From positions 8,739-72,738 of the forward strand of contig CAJTKA010000017.1 in the NCBI GenBank assembly GCA_910576815.1: a stretch of 64,000 nt of DNA. The letters run 5' to 3'. The notes under the pieces are model-generated. The model saw only the letters and a program-made list of their open reading frames with translations, had not been told where the DNA came from and searched no databases. The stretch's first letter is position 1. Each line of letters begins with the position of its first letter. The translations under genes were made by a program, and so were the position numbers. Shown here piece after piece: positions 26,647 to 35,314 of this stretch. Source of the DNA: an uncultured Lachnospiraceae bacterium. Lineage in GTDB: Bacteria; Bacillota; Clostridia; Lachnospirales; Lachnospiraceae.

Positions 26647-27789
26647 TTACTGATACAATCCAATCAAATAGTCGATCGCCATCTGTTTGAGCTCACCCTG
26701 CGCCAGATAACCGGCTCCGTACCTCTTTGCGTAGTCTTCACCCATCATCTCTGCTTGTTCGTTATAATACGCTTCCGCATCAAAGGCCAGCCCTGCGTCA
26801 TCAAAGACAGCCTGCCAGACCATGGCTTCCTTTACCTGCTCCTGCGCTCTCTGCGTGAGTTCTTTCTCATAGGCGATCTCCTCCGCCGCCTTCATTTCTG
26901 AGTTGTTATCAGCATTCTTCAAAAGAGACTTGGTTGCCTTCACATACTTCTTAGGATACGTTTTCACTGTGGAGTGATCCACTACATAGGTTTTAAGATA
27001 CTCCTGAAAATGCTGCTGATAAATATCATCTTCCACTTTTGCCCGATACTCGGCAGCTGTGGATACCTCCTCTGCATCCGCCAGATTCTCCGCCACAAAA
27101 GCATCCGTAAGCTCCGGCGTCACATTGATACCATTGACCGTGACCGCAAAGACAGCGTCTTTTCCCGCCAGCTCCTCCTCGTAATCCGCCGGCAACGTAA
27201 CCTCCACCGATACTTCCTCACCGGGCTTATGTCCAATCAGCTGCTGCTCAAAATCATCTACAAAAGATCCCGAACCAATGGTCAGATCATATCCTGCGCC
27301 TTCGCTGCTTCCGCCGTCAAACTCGACGCCATCGACAGTACCCACAAAATCTATGTTGACTTCATCGCCATCAGCAATGACGAGCTGCTCATCCGTGCTC
27401 AGTTCCTTATAGGATTCCAGAGTTGTCGCAATCTCGCTCTCTACTTCTTCCTCCGTAGCTGCAACCTCGTCCGCCGGCACGGAAATATTTTTATAATCAA
27501 CCAGATCGAGCATTCCTGCCAGATCTGCATTCGCTATCCTGCCGTCATCTGCAAGCCCTGCGCTGTAATCGGTGCCGGGCGTTGTGCGGATCGCCATGAG
27601 ATACAACTGCTTCCCCAATAACAGCACGATTCCAATCACGATGACCGCCGTCACCACATATCCGACTACCCTGGCGATGCCGGCATCTCTCTTTGCCTTC
27701 TGCACCTGCTTTTTACGCGCTTCCCGCTTAGCCTTACTTTTGCTTATGCCCGCGTCTGTCTCCCTCTTGTCTGACTTTTTCATTCCCAT
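26647..27789 (-). CDS. Membrane-anchored trigger-factor-like peptidyl-prolyl isomerase
   Basis: A 380-aa protein with a strongly basic N-terminus (about residues 1-37), one transmembrane helix (residues ~40-60, VVGYVVTAVIVIGIVLLLG) and an outside FKBP-type domain (about 135-215; DGDEVNIDFVGTVDGVEFDGG). The C-terminal helical arm resembles the chaperone part of trigger factor. There is no ribosome-binding domain and no lipobox. It probably folds exported proteins at the outer face of the membrane, by analogy. Start ATG at 27789 behind AAGGAAC. It lies downstream of the polysaccharide locus. Confidence 0.8.
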   Translation of the reverse strand: MGMKKSDKRETDAGISKSKAKREARKKQVQKAKRDAGIARVVGYVVTAVIVIGIVLLLGKQLYLMAIRTTPGTDYSAGLADDGRIANADLAGMLDLVDYKNISVPADEVAATEEEVESEIATTLESYKELSTDEQLVIADGDEVNIDFVGTVDGVEFDGGSSEGAGYDLTIGSGSFVDDFEQQLIGHKPGEEVSVEVTLPADYEEELAGKDAVFAVTVNGINVTPELTDAFVAENLADAEEVSTAAEYRAKVEDDIYQQHFQEYLKTYVVDHSTVKTYPKKYVKATKSLLKNADNNSEMKAAEEIAYEKELTQRAQEQVKEAMVWQAVFDDAGLAFDAEAYYNEQAEMMGEDYAKRYGAGYLAQGELKQMAIDYLIGLYQ

Positions 27790-27914
27790 GATAGGTTCCT
27801 TCTTTCTGACAAATTTTTTTATCCAGAAAATAATTTATCACATCTTTGCCAGAAAGGAAATAGTTTGGACAAAGTTCACAAAGAATGCACAATTTATTTC
27901 TCTGCCTTATGGTT

Positions 27915-28661
27915 TTAGTTTTTTCCCGCTGCAGCCATGAACGCCTCATACTCCTTCAACACTTCATCTGCCTCCCCGATTCGTCTGACTTCCCCGTCAT
28001 GCAGCCACAATACCTGATCACACAACTCTTTCAGAGTAGAAATGCTGTGCGAAACAATAATGACCGTCCGTTTTCTGTCATTGATCAGTTCCTTCATCTT
28101 ATTCAGACTTTTTTGCCGAAACTGTTCATCCCCCACACTCAGCACCTCGTCCACAAGCATGATATCGGTCTCCAGCATTGCCGTAATAGAGAATGCCAAC
28201 TTGGAATACATGCCACTTGAATAGGTTCTCACCGGTCTGTCAATAAACTCCCCAATACCCGCAAAATCAATGATCTCCTGAGCCCTATCCTCAATCTCTT
28301 TCTCTGAAAAACCCAGAAGCATTCCGGAAAGAACAATATTTTCCCTTCCCGAAAGCGTATCCTTGAAACCCACGCCCAGCGACATTAGCGATACGGAATG
28401 ACCTTTTAAATCGATCGTCCCGGCATTTGGGGAAAACACTCCTGCAATCGACTTTAAAAGCGTGGATTTTCCGCTGCCGTTTTTACCGATAATCCCTAAA
28501 ATATCTCCCTTCCGCACTGAAAATGTCACATGCTTTACCGCCTCGAACACCTCGTTTCGTTTCCTTTTTTGCAGAAAGGTTTTCCGAATACTTATGTTAT
28601 TCATGATATAGTAATGAATACATACATCCTGTAATTCAATCGCATTGTCATTTTCTTTCAT
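27915..28661 (-). CDS. Polysaccharide/teichoic-acid ABC exporter, ATP-binding subunit
   Basis: A 248-aa ATPase with Walker A GKNGSGKS, the signature YSSGMYSKLAF and Walker B LVDEVLSVGD. The YSSGM signature is that of the Wzt/TagH/RfbE group that exports lipid-linked polysaccharides across the membrane. It lacks the C-terminal glycan-binding extension of long Wzt proteins. It is the last gene of the polysaccharide locus, with its permease 63 bp upstream. ATG with GGAG. Confidence 0.92.
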   Translation of the reverse strand: MKENDNAIELQDVCIHYYIMNNISIRKTFLQKRKRNEVFEAVKHVTFSVRKGDILGIIGKNGSGKSTLLKSIAGVFSPNAGTIDLKGHSVSLMSLGVGFKDTLSGRENIVLSGMLLGFSEKEIEDRAQEIIDFAGIGEFIDRPVRTYSSGMYSKLAFSITAMLETDIMLVDEVLSVGDEQFRQKSLNKMKELINDRKRTVIIVSHSISTLKELCDQVLWLHDGEVRRIGEADEVLKEYEAFMAAAGKN

Positions 28662-28724
28662 TTGTTTCTCCGTACCAAAGCATATTATACTAATAGGAGC
28701 CAGTCTTCTTTCAGAAAGTTTCGA

Positions 28725-29558
28725 CTATATTACTTTTACATAAGAGTTCTCATTGCGATAAATAATCACCACACCGATCCACACAAAAAGAACGGATATT
28801 GCGCACCACCCAAACAATAATTTCCAGTCCAAAATCTGTCCGTAAAGTAGCGCATTCCTCATTTCAGCAATCAAAAACGCAATCGGGTTGGATTTCTCAA
28901 GAATCGGTCCGAAAGGCTCCGGTATCCGTTTCCCGATGTCATAGAAAGTTCCCGTCAAATACATCATCATAGTAAGCAGGATTCCCGTAATATATGACAA
29001 ATCGTTTACATATACTCCATAGTGCATCAAGATGCTCCCAATGCCAAATGTAATCAGAAAAAGAATCGCCAGTATCGGCAGCATCGCCAGTATGCTTCCC
29101 GTTATCTTTACGCGAAACACAACAAGCATCACCGCAATCACGGCAAAGGACACCAGCATCTTAAAGCCGTTTACCATAAGCTTTGAGAACAGGAGGATAT
29201 ATTTTGGCAGATAGATTCTGGTGACGATCCCTCTGTTCACGCGTACCATCTCCACACTTCCCGTGATTCCTCTGGTAAAAAAGCTCCACATGGTGATTCC
29301 AATGAAAATAAAAATCGGAAAATACTGTTCCGAAGCGTCAAAAACAATCCCGAACATGACCGTATAGATCAGCATCATGCAAAACGGTTCAATCAGCCAC
29401 CACATCCAATCCAGAAATGAGTTGGATACTTCTGCCTTTAGATCCGCCTTTGCTGCGCGGACGGCATAGGGAAAGTATTTCTTCATATCATAAAAAAATC
29501 TCAGCGAATATCGCCTGATTTCAGGAACGGTAATGCCCTTATTGAAAAATCTGTACAA
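28725..29558 (-). CDS. Polysaccharide/teichoic-acid ABC exporter, permease subunit
   Basis: A 277-aa ABC-2 type membrane protein with six hydrophobic segments (WLIEPFCMMLIYTVMFG, FPIFIFIGITMWSFF and others), typical of Wzm/TagG. The loop NRGIVTRIYLPKYIL is conserved in this group. With the ATPase downstream it should move a completed undecaprenyl-linked polymer outward. The start appears to be TTG at 29558 with GGAGG 11 bp upstream; no better codon is in frame. Confidence 0.9.
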   Translation of the reverse strand: MYRFFNKGITVPEIRRYSLRFFYDMKKYFPYAVRAAKADLKAEVSNSFLDWMWWLIEPFCMMLIYTVMFGIVFDASEQYFPIFIFIGITMWSFFTRGITGSVEMVRVNRGIVTRIYLPKYILLFSKLMVNGFKMLVSFAVIAVMLVVFRVKITGSILAMLPILAILFLITFGIGSILMHYGVYVNDLSYITGILLTMMMYLTGTFYDIGKRIPEPFGPILEKSNPIAFLIAEMRNALLYGQILDWKLLFGWCAISVLFVWIGVVIIYRNENSYVKVI

Positions 29559-29566
29559 TTCGTATT

Positions 29567-31885
29567 TTACCTCCGATCTTCTAACCTTTCTTTCAGAACT
29601 GCCAGCTCATGTTCCAGACTGACAATCTTTTGGCATAACATGTCATGATTCCGATCTGTACGTTTCCATAGTTCGTCGATCCTCCCATCTGTCATATCAA
29701 AGGTCGACAACGGCTTTTTCAGCTTTTTTCCTTCTTCTATCGCATTACACAGCCATTGCAGGGATTTTTTTCTCTCTCTTTCTAATATCCGGTCAACCTT
29801 TTCATAGTCGATCAGCGGAAGATGATTAAACTTTTCCGCCAATTCAACGCCGGAATAGACCATCCTCTGTTCCAGTCCAAGCAGATGAAGCAGGGAGACA
29901 AAACGAGTCTCACCGCGCAGTTTATTTACGATCACAATAAATTGCCTATGATTTAGGATTGCCAGGCACATCCCATGAAAGGAATCTGTAATTACAAACT
30001 CGCTTTTTGCAATATGCGCAATCCAACTTTCTATGCTGACAGCCGTTACTGTTTCTATATCCCACATTCCGTCTATATCTTCTTCCGAATAAAAGTATTT
30101 ATCTGCGATTGCCTTTATCGTCAACCTGCTCATATCCGAATAGTTTCTTAAAACCCCCTCCTTTTCCTTGTCAGGATCCAAAATATAGGCAAACAGATAC
30201 GGTTTGTCTGGAATCTCGCTGTTACCTATTGCAATAAGATCTTCGAATCTTTCCTGCGGACACAAAAACACCGGGTCAAGAACCTGAACGGCATCTACTC
30301 CAAACTCTTGTTTACAGATTTTCACCGCCGAAGTTTCCCTTACGGAAAAATAGTCAAATTTTCTCATAAAAAAAGATTCTGATGCCCGTTCCTGTTCTGT
30401 CCCCCAAATCTTATCGTGCCCAAAGGACGCCGCATACGCGATTTTACAGTGATTATCCATCACGAAATTCTGCGTCATATATTTGTTAAACTCATTAAAT
30501 AGAGTATTATTAAACATCTGATCCGAACCGGTAACAAAAACACCGCACTGTTGATTCAAAAATTTCATTTCGGCTATATTGGCAAAATATCTGCTTTTAT
30601 CCCATTGCGCATAAGGATCTCTCTCAAAAAGATGTGCTCCTTTCGGGCTCGGCTTTATAATGGAATCCAGCGGTTGCGCAATCATAAGCACAGAATATCC
30701 CAAGTCCGATAACGTCTGATATAGCGCATACTGCGTCAACTCCCCTCCATAATTATCCACTGCATAGATGCCGACCAGCCCAATATCATACAAGGAATGT
30801 CTGCACTGCATGACCGCATCGCTGAAAGAATGCCCCGGATATAACAGTTTGAAGCGCTCCTTCTGCGGATGTGCCTCAAACTTTTCCGAAAATCTGTTAA
30901 ATCTTGCTGCCTCTATAGGCGTTTCCTGCATATCATATAAGTTTCCCTTGATCTGGTTTAAGACTTTTCCCCCACGCTCATTATTTACAAGCACAACGCT
31001 TGTCCCTTTTCCGTCATTCAGACACGGATCATACTCCTCCACCCTCCAGAAATCACCTATTGTGAGGTCTCCCTGCCTGCGCATTCCGCAAAATTCACAA
31101 TCCTCACAACCGTCCCGCAGGGAAATACCCCTGTGAAATCCTTCTTCATAGGCGCTCTCCTCCCACGGAATTAACTGTGACGTATAGTCTTTATAAAACA
31201 CCCGAAGCTGATCCGACCTCCATCCGTTCTGTTTGCTCCTAAACTGTATCTCTTTCACCTGATTCAAATTAAAATTTTCCCGCATATAATCCTGTAGCAT
31301 CTGTACGGAAGGGACGCCATGACATAGCAGATCCACATACAGAATGAGTTTTTGCTCCCCAAAATAATTGCGGGCTGCAGCCACCTGACAAGGGCATCCT
31401 ACAAAGAGCACCTTTCTGTTATCATCCAGATAACTTCTAATTTCCCTGTAAACCAGCCCCGTATCGCTCTGCACATACTTCGACTGCCTCAATCGGTCCA
31501 AATCATCTTCTGTGTCAATACATATGTGATGTACCTGAAAATCCGCTTCCATTGCCGCCCCGCAGACCACGCCAGCCTCTCCCAATATGTACTGTGCCAG
31601 AAGCGTAAACATCCCGCCCGACGAGCTGACCTTTCTGACAGAATCCTGTGCCCTTGCGGCATAACACTCAGGAGAAGCGGTATTGCCGGTCCAAGCGTGT
31701 AACTTTGGACAGATATTTTCACATCGTTTACAGTCAATACATATATCCGAATCTATCACCGGATAAAAAAAACCCTGCGGATTTTTCTCCATATGGATGG
31801 CATCAACGGGGCAAGTATTCAGGCAGGCGCCACAGCCTGTACAGTGTTTCTTTTCCGCTTCTAACATACCTAACAGACGAGTCAT
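29567..31885 (-). CDS. Fusion: ferredoxin + FrhB-like domain + polysaccharide pyruvyl transferase
   Basis: A 772-aa multidomain protein. Residues ~10-65 hold two 4Fe-4S motifs (CTGCGACLNTCP; CIDCKRCENICP). Residues ~70-345 match the beta subunit of F420 hydrogenase/dehydrogenase, with a further Cys cluster (CEDCEFCGM). Residues ~370-700 are a polysaccharide pyruvyl transferase domain (GIYAVDNYGGELTQYAL, SDQMFNNTLFN, DSFHGMCLAI). The last ~40 residues form a coiled coil. The transferase part would add a pyruvate ketal or a related group to the glycan; what the redox part does is unknown. ATG behind AAGGAG. Confidence 0.85.
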   Translation of the reverse strand: MTRLLGMLEAEKKHCTGCGACLNTCPVDAIHMEKNPQGFFYPVIDSDICIDCKRCENICPKLHAWTGNTASPECYAARAQDSVRKVSSSGGMFTLLAQYILGEAGVVCGAAMEADFQVHHICIDTEDDLDRLRQSKYVQSDTGLVYREIRSYLDDNRKVLFVGCPCQVAAARNYFGEQKLILYVDLLCHGVPSVQMLQDYMRENFNLNQVKEIQFRSKQNGWRSDQLRVFYKDYTSQLIPWEESAYEEGFHRGISLRDGCEDCEFCGMRRQGDLTIGDFWRVEEYDPCLNDGKGTSVVLVNNERGGKVLNQIKGNLYDMQETPIEAARFNRFSEKFEAHPQKERFKLLYPGHSFSDAVMQCRHSLYDIGLVGIYAVDNYGGELTQYALYQTLSDLGYSVLMIAQPLDSIIKPSPKGAHLFERDPYAQWDKSRYFANIAEMKFLNQQCGVFVTGSDQMFNNTLFNEFNKYMTQNFVMDNHCKIAYAASFGHDKIWGTEQERASESFFMRKFDYFSVRETSAVKICKQEFGVDAVQVLDPVFLCPQERFEDLIAIGNSEIPDKPYLFAYILDPDKEKEGVLRNYSDMSRLTIKAIADKYFYSEEDIDGMWDIETVTAVSIESWIAHIAKSEFVITDSFHGMCLAILNHRQFIVIVNKLRGETRFVSLLHLLGLEQRMVYSGVELAEKFNHLPLIDYEKVDRILERERKKSLQWLCNAIEEGKKLKKPLSTFDMTDGRIDELWKRTDRNHDMLCQKIVSLEHELAVLKERLEDRR

Positions 31886-31936
31886 TGCTATCTCCTTTTC
31901 TCACGCAATTTACTTACTTCAAACCGTCTTCCATCC

Positions 31937-32161
31937 CTATCGACTTGGATACGACTCCTTCACATTACTCGCTCCCGAAATATAGTCCATGGACACATCA
32001 TAAAATCTTGCAAGAATCAGCAGGCTTTTGACAGGGATTCTTGTCTTGCCGCTCTCATAGTCGGCATAGGTACGCTGCCCTACCTTAAGCATATCCGCGA
32101 TTTCCTGCTGTACCATGGAATTATCCTGTCTGAGTTCCCTTATTCTTTCGTTGTAGTTCAT
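31937..32161 (-). CDS. Small XRE-family DNA-binding protein
   Basis: A 74-aa Cro/CI-type helix-turn-helix protein (IRELRQDNSMVQQEIADML, GQRTYADYESGKTRIP). ATG behind AAGGAG. It sits inside the polysaccharide locus on the same strand, so it may regulate it or be a leftover from transfer. Similar solo XRE proteins are common in clostridial cell-surface loci. Confidence 0.85.
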   Translation of the reverse strand: MNYNERIRELRQDNSMVQQEIADMLKVGQRTYADYESGKTRIPVKSLLILARFYDVSMDYISGASNVKESYPSR

Positions 32162-32537
32162 GGTGTACTCCTTCCTGCGTAATTTATCTGATTTCTATCT
32201 ATGCCATTTATAGCTCCAGACAGCTTCCATAAAGAGCAAGAACAGAAAGAACGAAATATAGTAGTTGAAAAAATATCCAAAGGGATATATTATATCAATA
32301 AAGAGACTTTTGAAATACAGATTATCGTCACCAACTGACCACAGCAAACACCCGTATGACAGGGAAAAACTGTTGCCGCACCTTCTGATATTTCTGCCCT
32401 TCATGGCTAAATGGCCGTGCCGTCTCTATGGGTATCAATTTCTCACAAGTATTTCAGGAAGCCCTTCTTTCCAAAATACAAGTCTGCCTTTCTATATGAT
32501 TCAAGGAAGCGCAGGTGCATTGCACCTGCCTTTCTAT
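32162..32537. other. 376-bp interval with a possible gene remnant and a 19-bp palindrome
   Basis: This is the longest stretch without a convincing gene in the locus. It holds a 69-codon minus-strand open frame (32195-32404), a perfect palindrome GCAGGTGCA / TGCACCTGC around one base (32511-32529) directly past the stop of the GT-C-like gene, and an imperfect stem GTATTT / AAATAC near 32446-32480. The palindrome lacks a clear U-run. Confidence 0.55.
32195..32404 (-). pseudogene. Possible remnant of a membrane protein C-terminus
   Basis: The 69-codon frame has no ribosome site. It reads like the end of a polytopic protein: aromatic-rich IIYPFGYFFNYYISFFLFLLF followed by a short basic tail. I cannot assign a family. 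It may be the decayed end of a larger surface-locus gene, or chance. Confidence 0.25.
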
Positions 32538-34619
32538 CTATTGCGCTTTCCGCGTACAATTCATTTCTTCCGTATGTGTATCAAAAGATACTGCATCAAT
32601 AATGCGCTTTGACGCGTTATCCCGAACAACAATATTAAGTCCTCTGCCGTGCGCAGAGTAATGTCCGTTTCCAATATCAATTACTGCACAATTACCATGA
32701 TTCAACGTTCCACTTTCCATCCATACATTACAGCCGTCTGCCTGTCCTTCCCCATAATAAGTAATGTATTCATCGCTTCCAATCTGCTCTGTTATCATTT
32801 GTCCATTATTAACAATGCCAAGAAAACTATGGGATTCATTTTCAAGCAGAGCATCAATATCTTCATCAAATCCAATCTGTTTCATTTTTTCTAATGTTGT
32901 TTTCGTCAGACTGTAACCCTGAATATCCTTTACTGCAATAAATATCATACAGTCTTTACCGTATAAATAATCAAGATATTCATCTATCGTATCAATACTT
33001 CTTATTTTTGAAAGATTTCCACTGATCGGCAGCCATTTATACTGATTACTATCAACAGCTTTCGCAAAAATATCGAAAAAGATTGATTGATCAACCTCTG
33101 TTACAACCGGTATTTGAAAACCGCCTTCATAACCTAATATATCTGAAAAGGATACAACTGATCGATGCTGGACTGAAATGCTCTTGTTTATATTCATTGT
33201 TTTTACATTATTTATCCAATCAAATATTGGAGTAGTAAATGCCAATCCTAAAAAGAGCACAAGGAAACAATTCCTTATTCCGATATTTGCCCAACACTTT
33301 ACTTTACTACTCAAAAATTCTTCTTTAATATAGCCAATCATATAGATCATCAAAAAATAAAGTTGCGGCAAGGTAGCATCCATACAAAAATCTCTGGAAT
33401 AACGTGAAGATACCCATACAAAAGGCATTATTATCAACATTATTAAAACAGAAACATACAAATAATCCTTTTTATACTTTCGCCAAGTCAAATAATAAAA
33501 TATTCCAAATTCACATATCCAAAATATTGCAGCACCAACCCAAATCTGAGGTGTTAATTCTTCCGGTTTCAATATACCAAATCCTTTAGAATCTCCGGAT
33601 ATATTATTACAACCAAGAAACATGGAAAAAACCAAAAAAACCGATAACGCTGCACTCAAATTAGGTAATGAGAATATCTCGCCCATCATCCTAAACAACG
33701 ACTTCTCTTTTACTATAAACACAAAAGCATCAACCAGCATCATCAATGCAACTCCTACTGTACCCCATGGAGAAAATGGAAATAACAGCAAGCCTAAAAA
33801 GGCATAATTATGTATATTACGATTTTGTAACATTAAAGGTACAACGATCCAAATTGGAAGCTGATTATAACATTGCCCTAGAAAATCTTCATTCGATCTG
33901 TACAAAAAGCAAAATGGTTGTCCATTCGTATTCCAAAGTGCATCACAATATCCTTCATTATTTCCAATTCCTGCAGGATATTGATAGAGTCCAACATGAT
34001 ACATCAAAAACTGACCCAAAATATTAATTCCAGACCACATAATCATAAAAATCACTATAATTTTCAAAAAAGAAACATTATAATTTTTGAAGTAATAGGC
34101 AATCAGCAAAAATGCCGTCATTAAAATAAGAACAAGCCAAGCAGCAAGTGTAACGTAAGCCGCGACCATTCCGCCAAATATTTTTCCAACAAAAGCCGGC
34201 ACCATCCAAAACACAAAATAATAACATAAATAGCCATTCCTATCGGGATAATATACCGGCCAATCATAATTCACTAAATCATAAAGCGTAGCATTACGCC
34301 ATATAATATCTCCTTTTGCCACAGAGGTATAACAATTACCCGAAATAAACACCCAAAACGCAAATGCGCCGACTATAAACAAAAACGTAGGGAAGGGCAT
34401 CTCAATATAATCTTTATTATTCCAGTAATCTCTCTTGAATGAGAAATAAAATCCACACAGCAGAATGCCTGAAAAAAGCAATGCAAAATACCATTTCAGC
34501 CATCCAAAAAAGAAAAGTATGATTGGAATAATCAAAATTGCATATGCCATCATTGCAACTGCTCTAAAAGAAAATTGCATTTTTACTTTTCCTATTTTAT
34601 GTACCACTTTATCCGGCAT
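32538..34619 (-). CDS. Large polytopic membrane protein, GT-C-glycosyltransferase-like
   Basis: A 693-aa protein with about twelve to thirteen hydrophobic segments in residues 1-490 and an outside C-terminal domain of ~200 residues. The first long loop has VNYDWPVYYPDRNG; an acidic residue in this loop is the usual catalytic feature of GT-C enzymes that use polyprenyl-phosphate sugars. The gene is very A+T-rich compared with its neighbours. Directly upstream are two half-size EamA proteins and an ArnC-like GT2, the set expected to feed such an enzyme. A polymerase role (Wzy-like) is the main alternative. Confidence 0.6.
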   Translation of the reverse strand: MPDKVVHKIGKVKMQFSFRAVAMMAYAILIIPIILFFFGWLKWYFALLFSGILLCGFYFSFKRDYWNNKDYIEMPFPTFLFIVGAFAFWVFISGNCYTSVAKGDIIWRNATLYDLVNYDWPVYYPDRNGYLCYYFVFWMVPAFVGKIFGGMVAAYVTLAAWLVLILMTAFLLIAYYFKNYNVSFLKIIVIFMIMWSGINILGQFLMYHVGLYQYPAGIGNNEGYCDALWNTNGQPFCFLYRSNEDFLGQCYNQLPIWIVVPLMLQNRNIHNYAFLGLLLFPFSPWGTVGVALMMLVDAFVFIVKEKSLFRMMGEIFSLPNLSAALSVFLVFSMFLGCNNISGDSKGFGILKPEELTPQIWVGAAIFWICEFGIFYYLTWRKYKKDYLYVSVLIMLIIMPFVWVSSRYSRDFCMDATLPQLYFLMIYMIGYIKEEFLSSKVKCWANIGIRNCFLVLFLGLAFTTPIFDWINNVKTMNINKSISVQHRSVVSFSDILGYEGGFQIPVVTEVDQSIFFDIFAKAVDSNQYKWLPISGNLSKIRSIDTIDEYLDYLYGKDCMIFIAVKDIQGYSLTKTTLEKMKQIGFDEDIDALLENESHSFLGIVNNGQMITEQIGSDEYITYYGEGQADGCNVWMESGTLNHGNCAVIDIGNGHYSAHGRGLNIVVRDNASKRIIDAVSFDTHTEEMNCTRKAQ

Positions 34620-34625
34620 TTTCTT

Positions 34626-34967
34626 TTACCCCATTCCTGATATCATTACTCCAAGCATAATTATTACAAGCCCTATTATTTTACAGATAGTTATCTTCTC
34701 TTTTAGAATTAAATGGCCTAAAAGCGTAACCCATAAATACCCTGTTGTCTCTAATACCGCTCCCATTGAAAGCGGCACACCATTGTATGCCAGAATCGTC
34801 ATGACACTTGATACAAAAAATATTCCATATGCGGCAATCACCCTAAAATTTAAATATTCCTTTATTTTGGATTCATATTGCCTGTCTGCACTTGTTTTCA
34901 ATATAATCTGAGATACAGATGATATCAGAACTGACAATAAAAATAGCACTATATAGATTCCCATCAT
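34626..34967 (-). CDS. Half-size EamA/SMR-type membrane protein (ArnE-like)
   Basis: A 113-aa protein with four hydrophobic helices (IVLFLLSVLISSVSQIIL; VIAAYGIFFVSSVMTIL; LETTGYLWVTLLG; IIGLVIIMLGVMI), the four-helix drug/metabolite transporter unit. It overlaps the next gene upstream, a second four-helix protein, by four bases. Such pairs (ArnE/ArnF) form heterodimers that flip undecaprenyl-phosphate sugars. Confidence 0.75.
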   Translation of the reverse strand: MMGIYIVLFLLSVLISSVSQIILKTSADRQYESKIKEYLNFRVIAAYGIFFVSSVMTILAYNGVPLSMGAVLETTGYLWVTLLGHLILKEKITICKIIGLVIIMLGVMISGMG

Positions 34968-35314
34968 GTTATCTGCCCCTCTCCGGCTACCACAATGTAT
35001 ACCCCTGCTATTGTCACCCCCGCACCTATGATTTTCCCCAGACTAATCTGCTCATCAAAAATCAACACGCCCCACACGATCCCCCACACAACTGTGACCG
35101 CCTTGTTTGCATAAGCTGTGATCAACGGAAGTTTCTTAATCATCTGCTGCCAGAATAATGCGTATAGAAACAGCATCAAAACCACAATGCCATACAGCAA
35201 ACAGAATCTCACAGACAAGAATTCCTGCTGTGCGGCATATTTTGATGCGATTCCCGACACAGAGTAAATTGCCAGCAGAACGTGCAGTTCTAAAATATAT
35301 TTATACTTTTTCAT
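34964..35314 (-). CDS. Half-size EamA/SMR-type membrane protein (ArnF-like)
   Basis: A 116-aa four-helix protein (SVRFCLLYGIVVLMLFLYALF; ITAYANKAVTVVWGIVWGVLIF; IIGAGVTIAGVYIVV). The start overlaps the end of the upstream GT2 by 14 bp, and its stop overlaps the start of its partner. Translational coupling of GT2, flippase half and flippase half points to one membrane pathway. The motif NKAVTVVWG is typical of this subgroup. Confidence 0.75.
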   Translation of the reverse strand: MKKYKYILELHVLLAIYSVSGIASKYAAQQEFLSVRFCLLYGIVVLMLFLYALFWQQMIKKLPLITAYANKAVTVVWGIVWGVLIFDEQISLGKIIGAGVTIAGVYIVVAGEGQIT

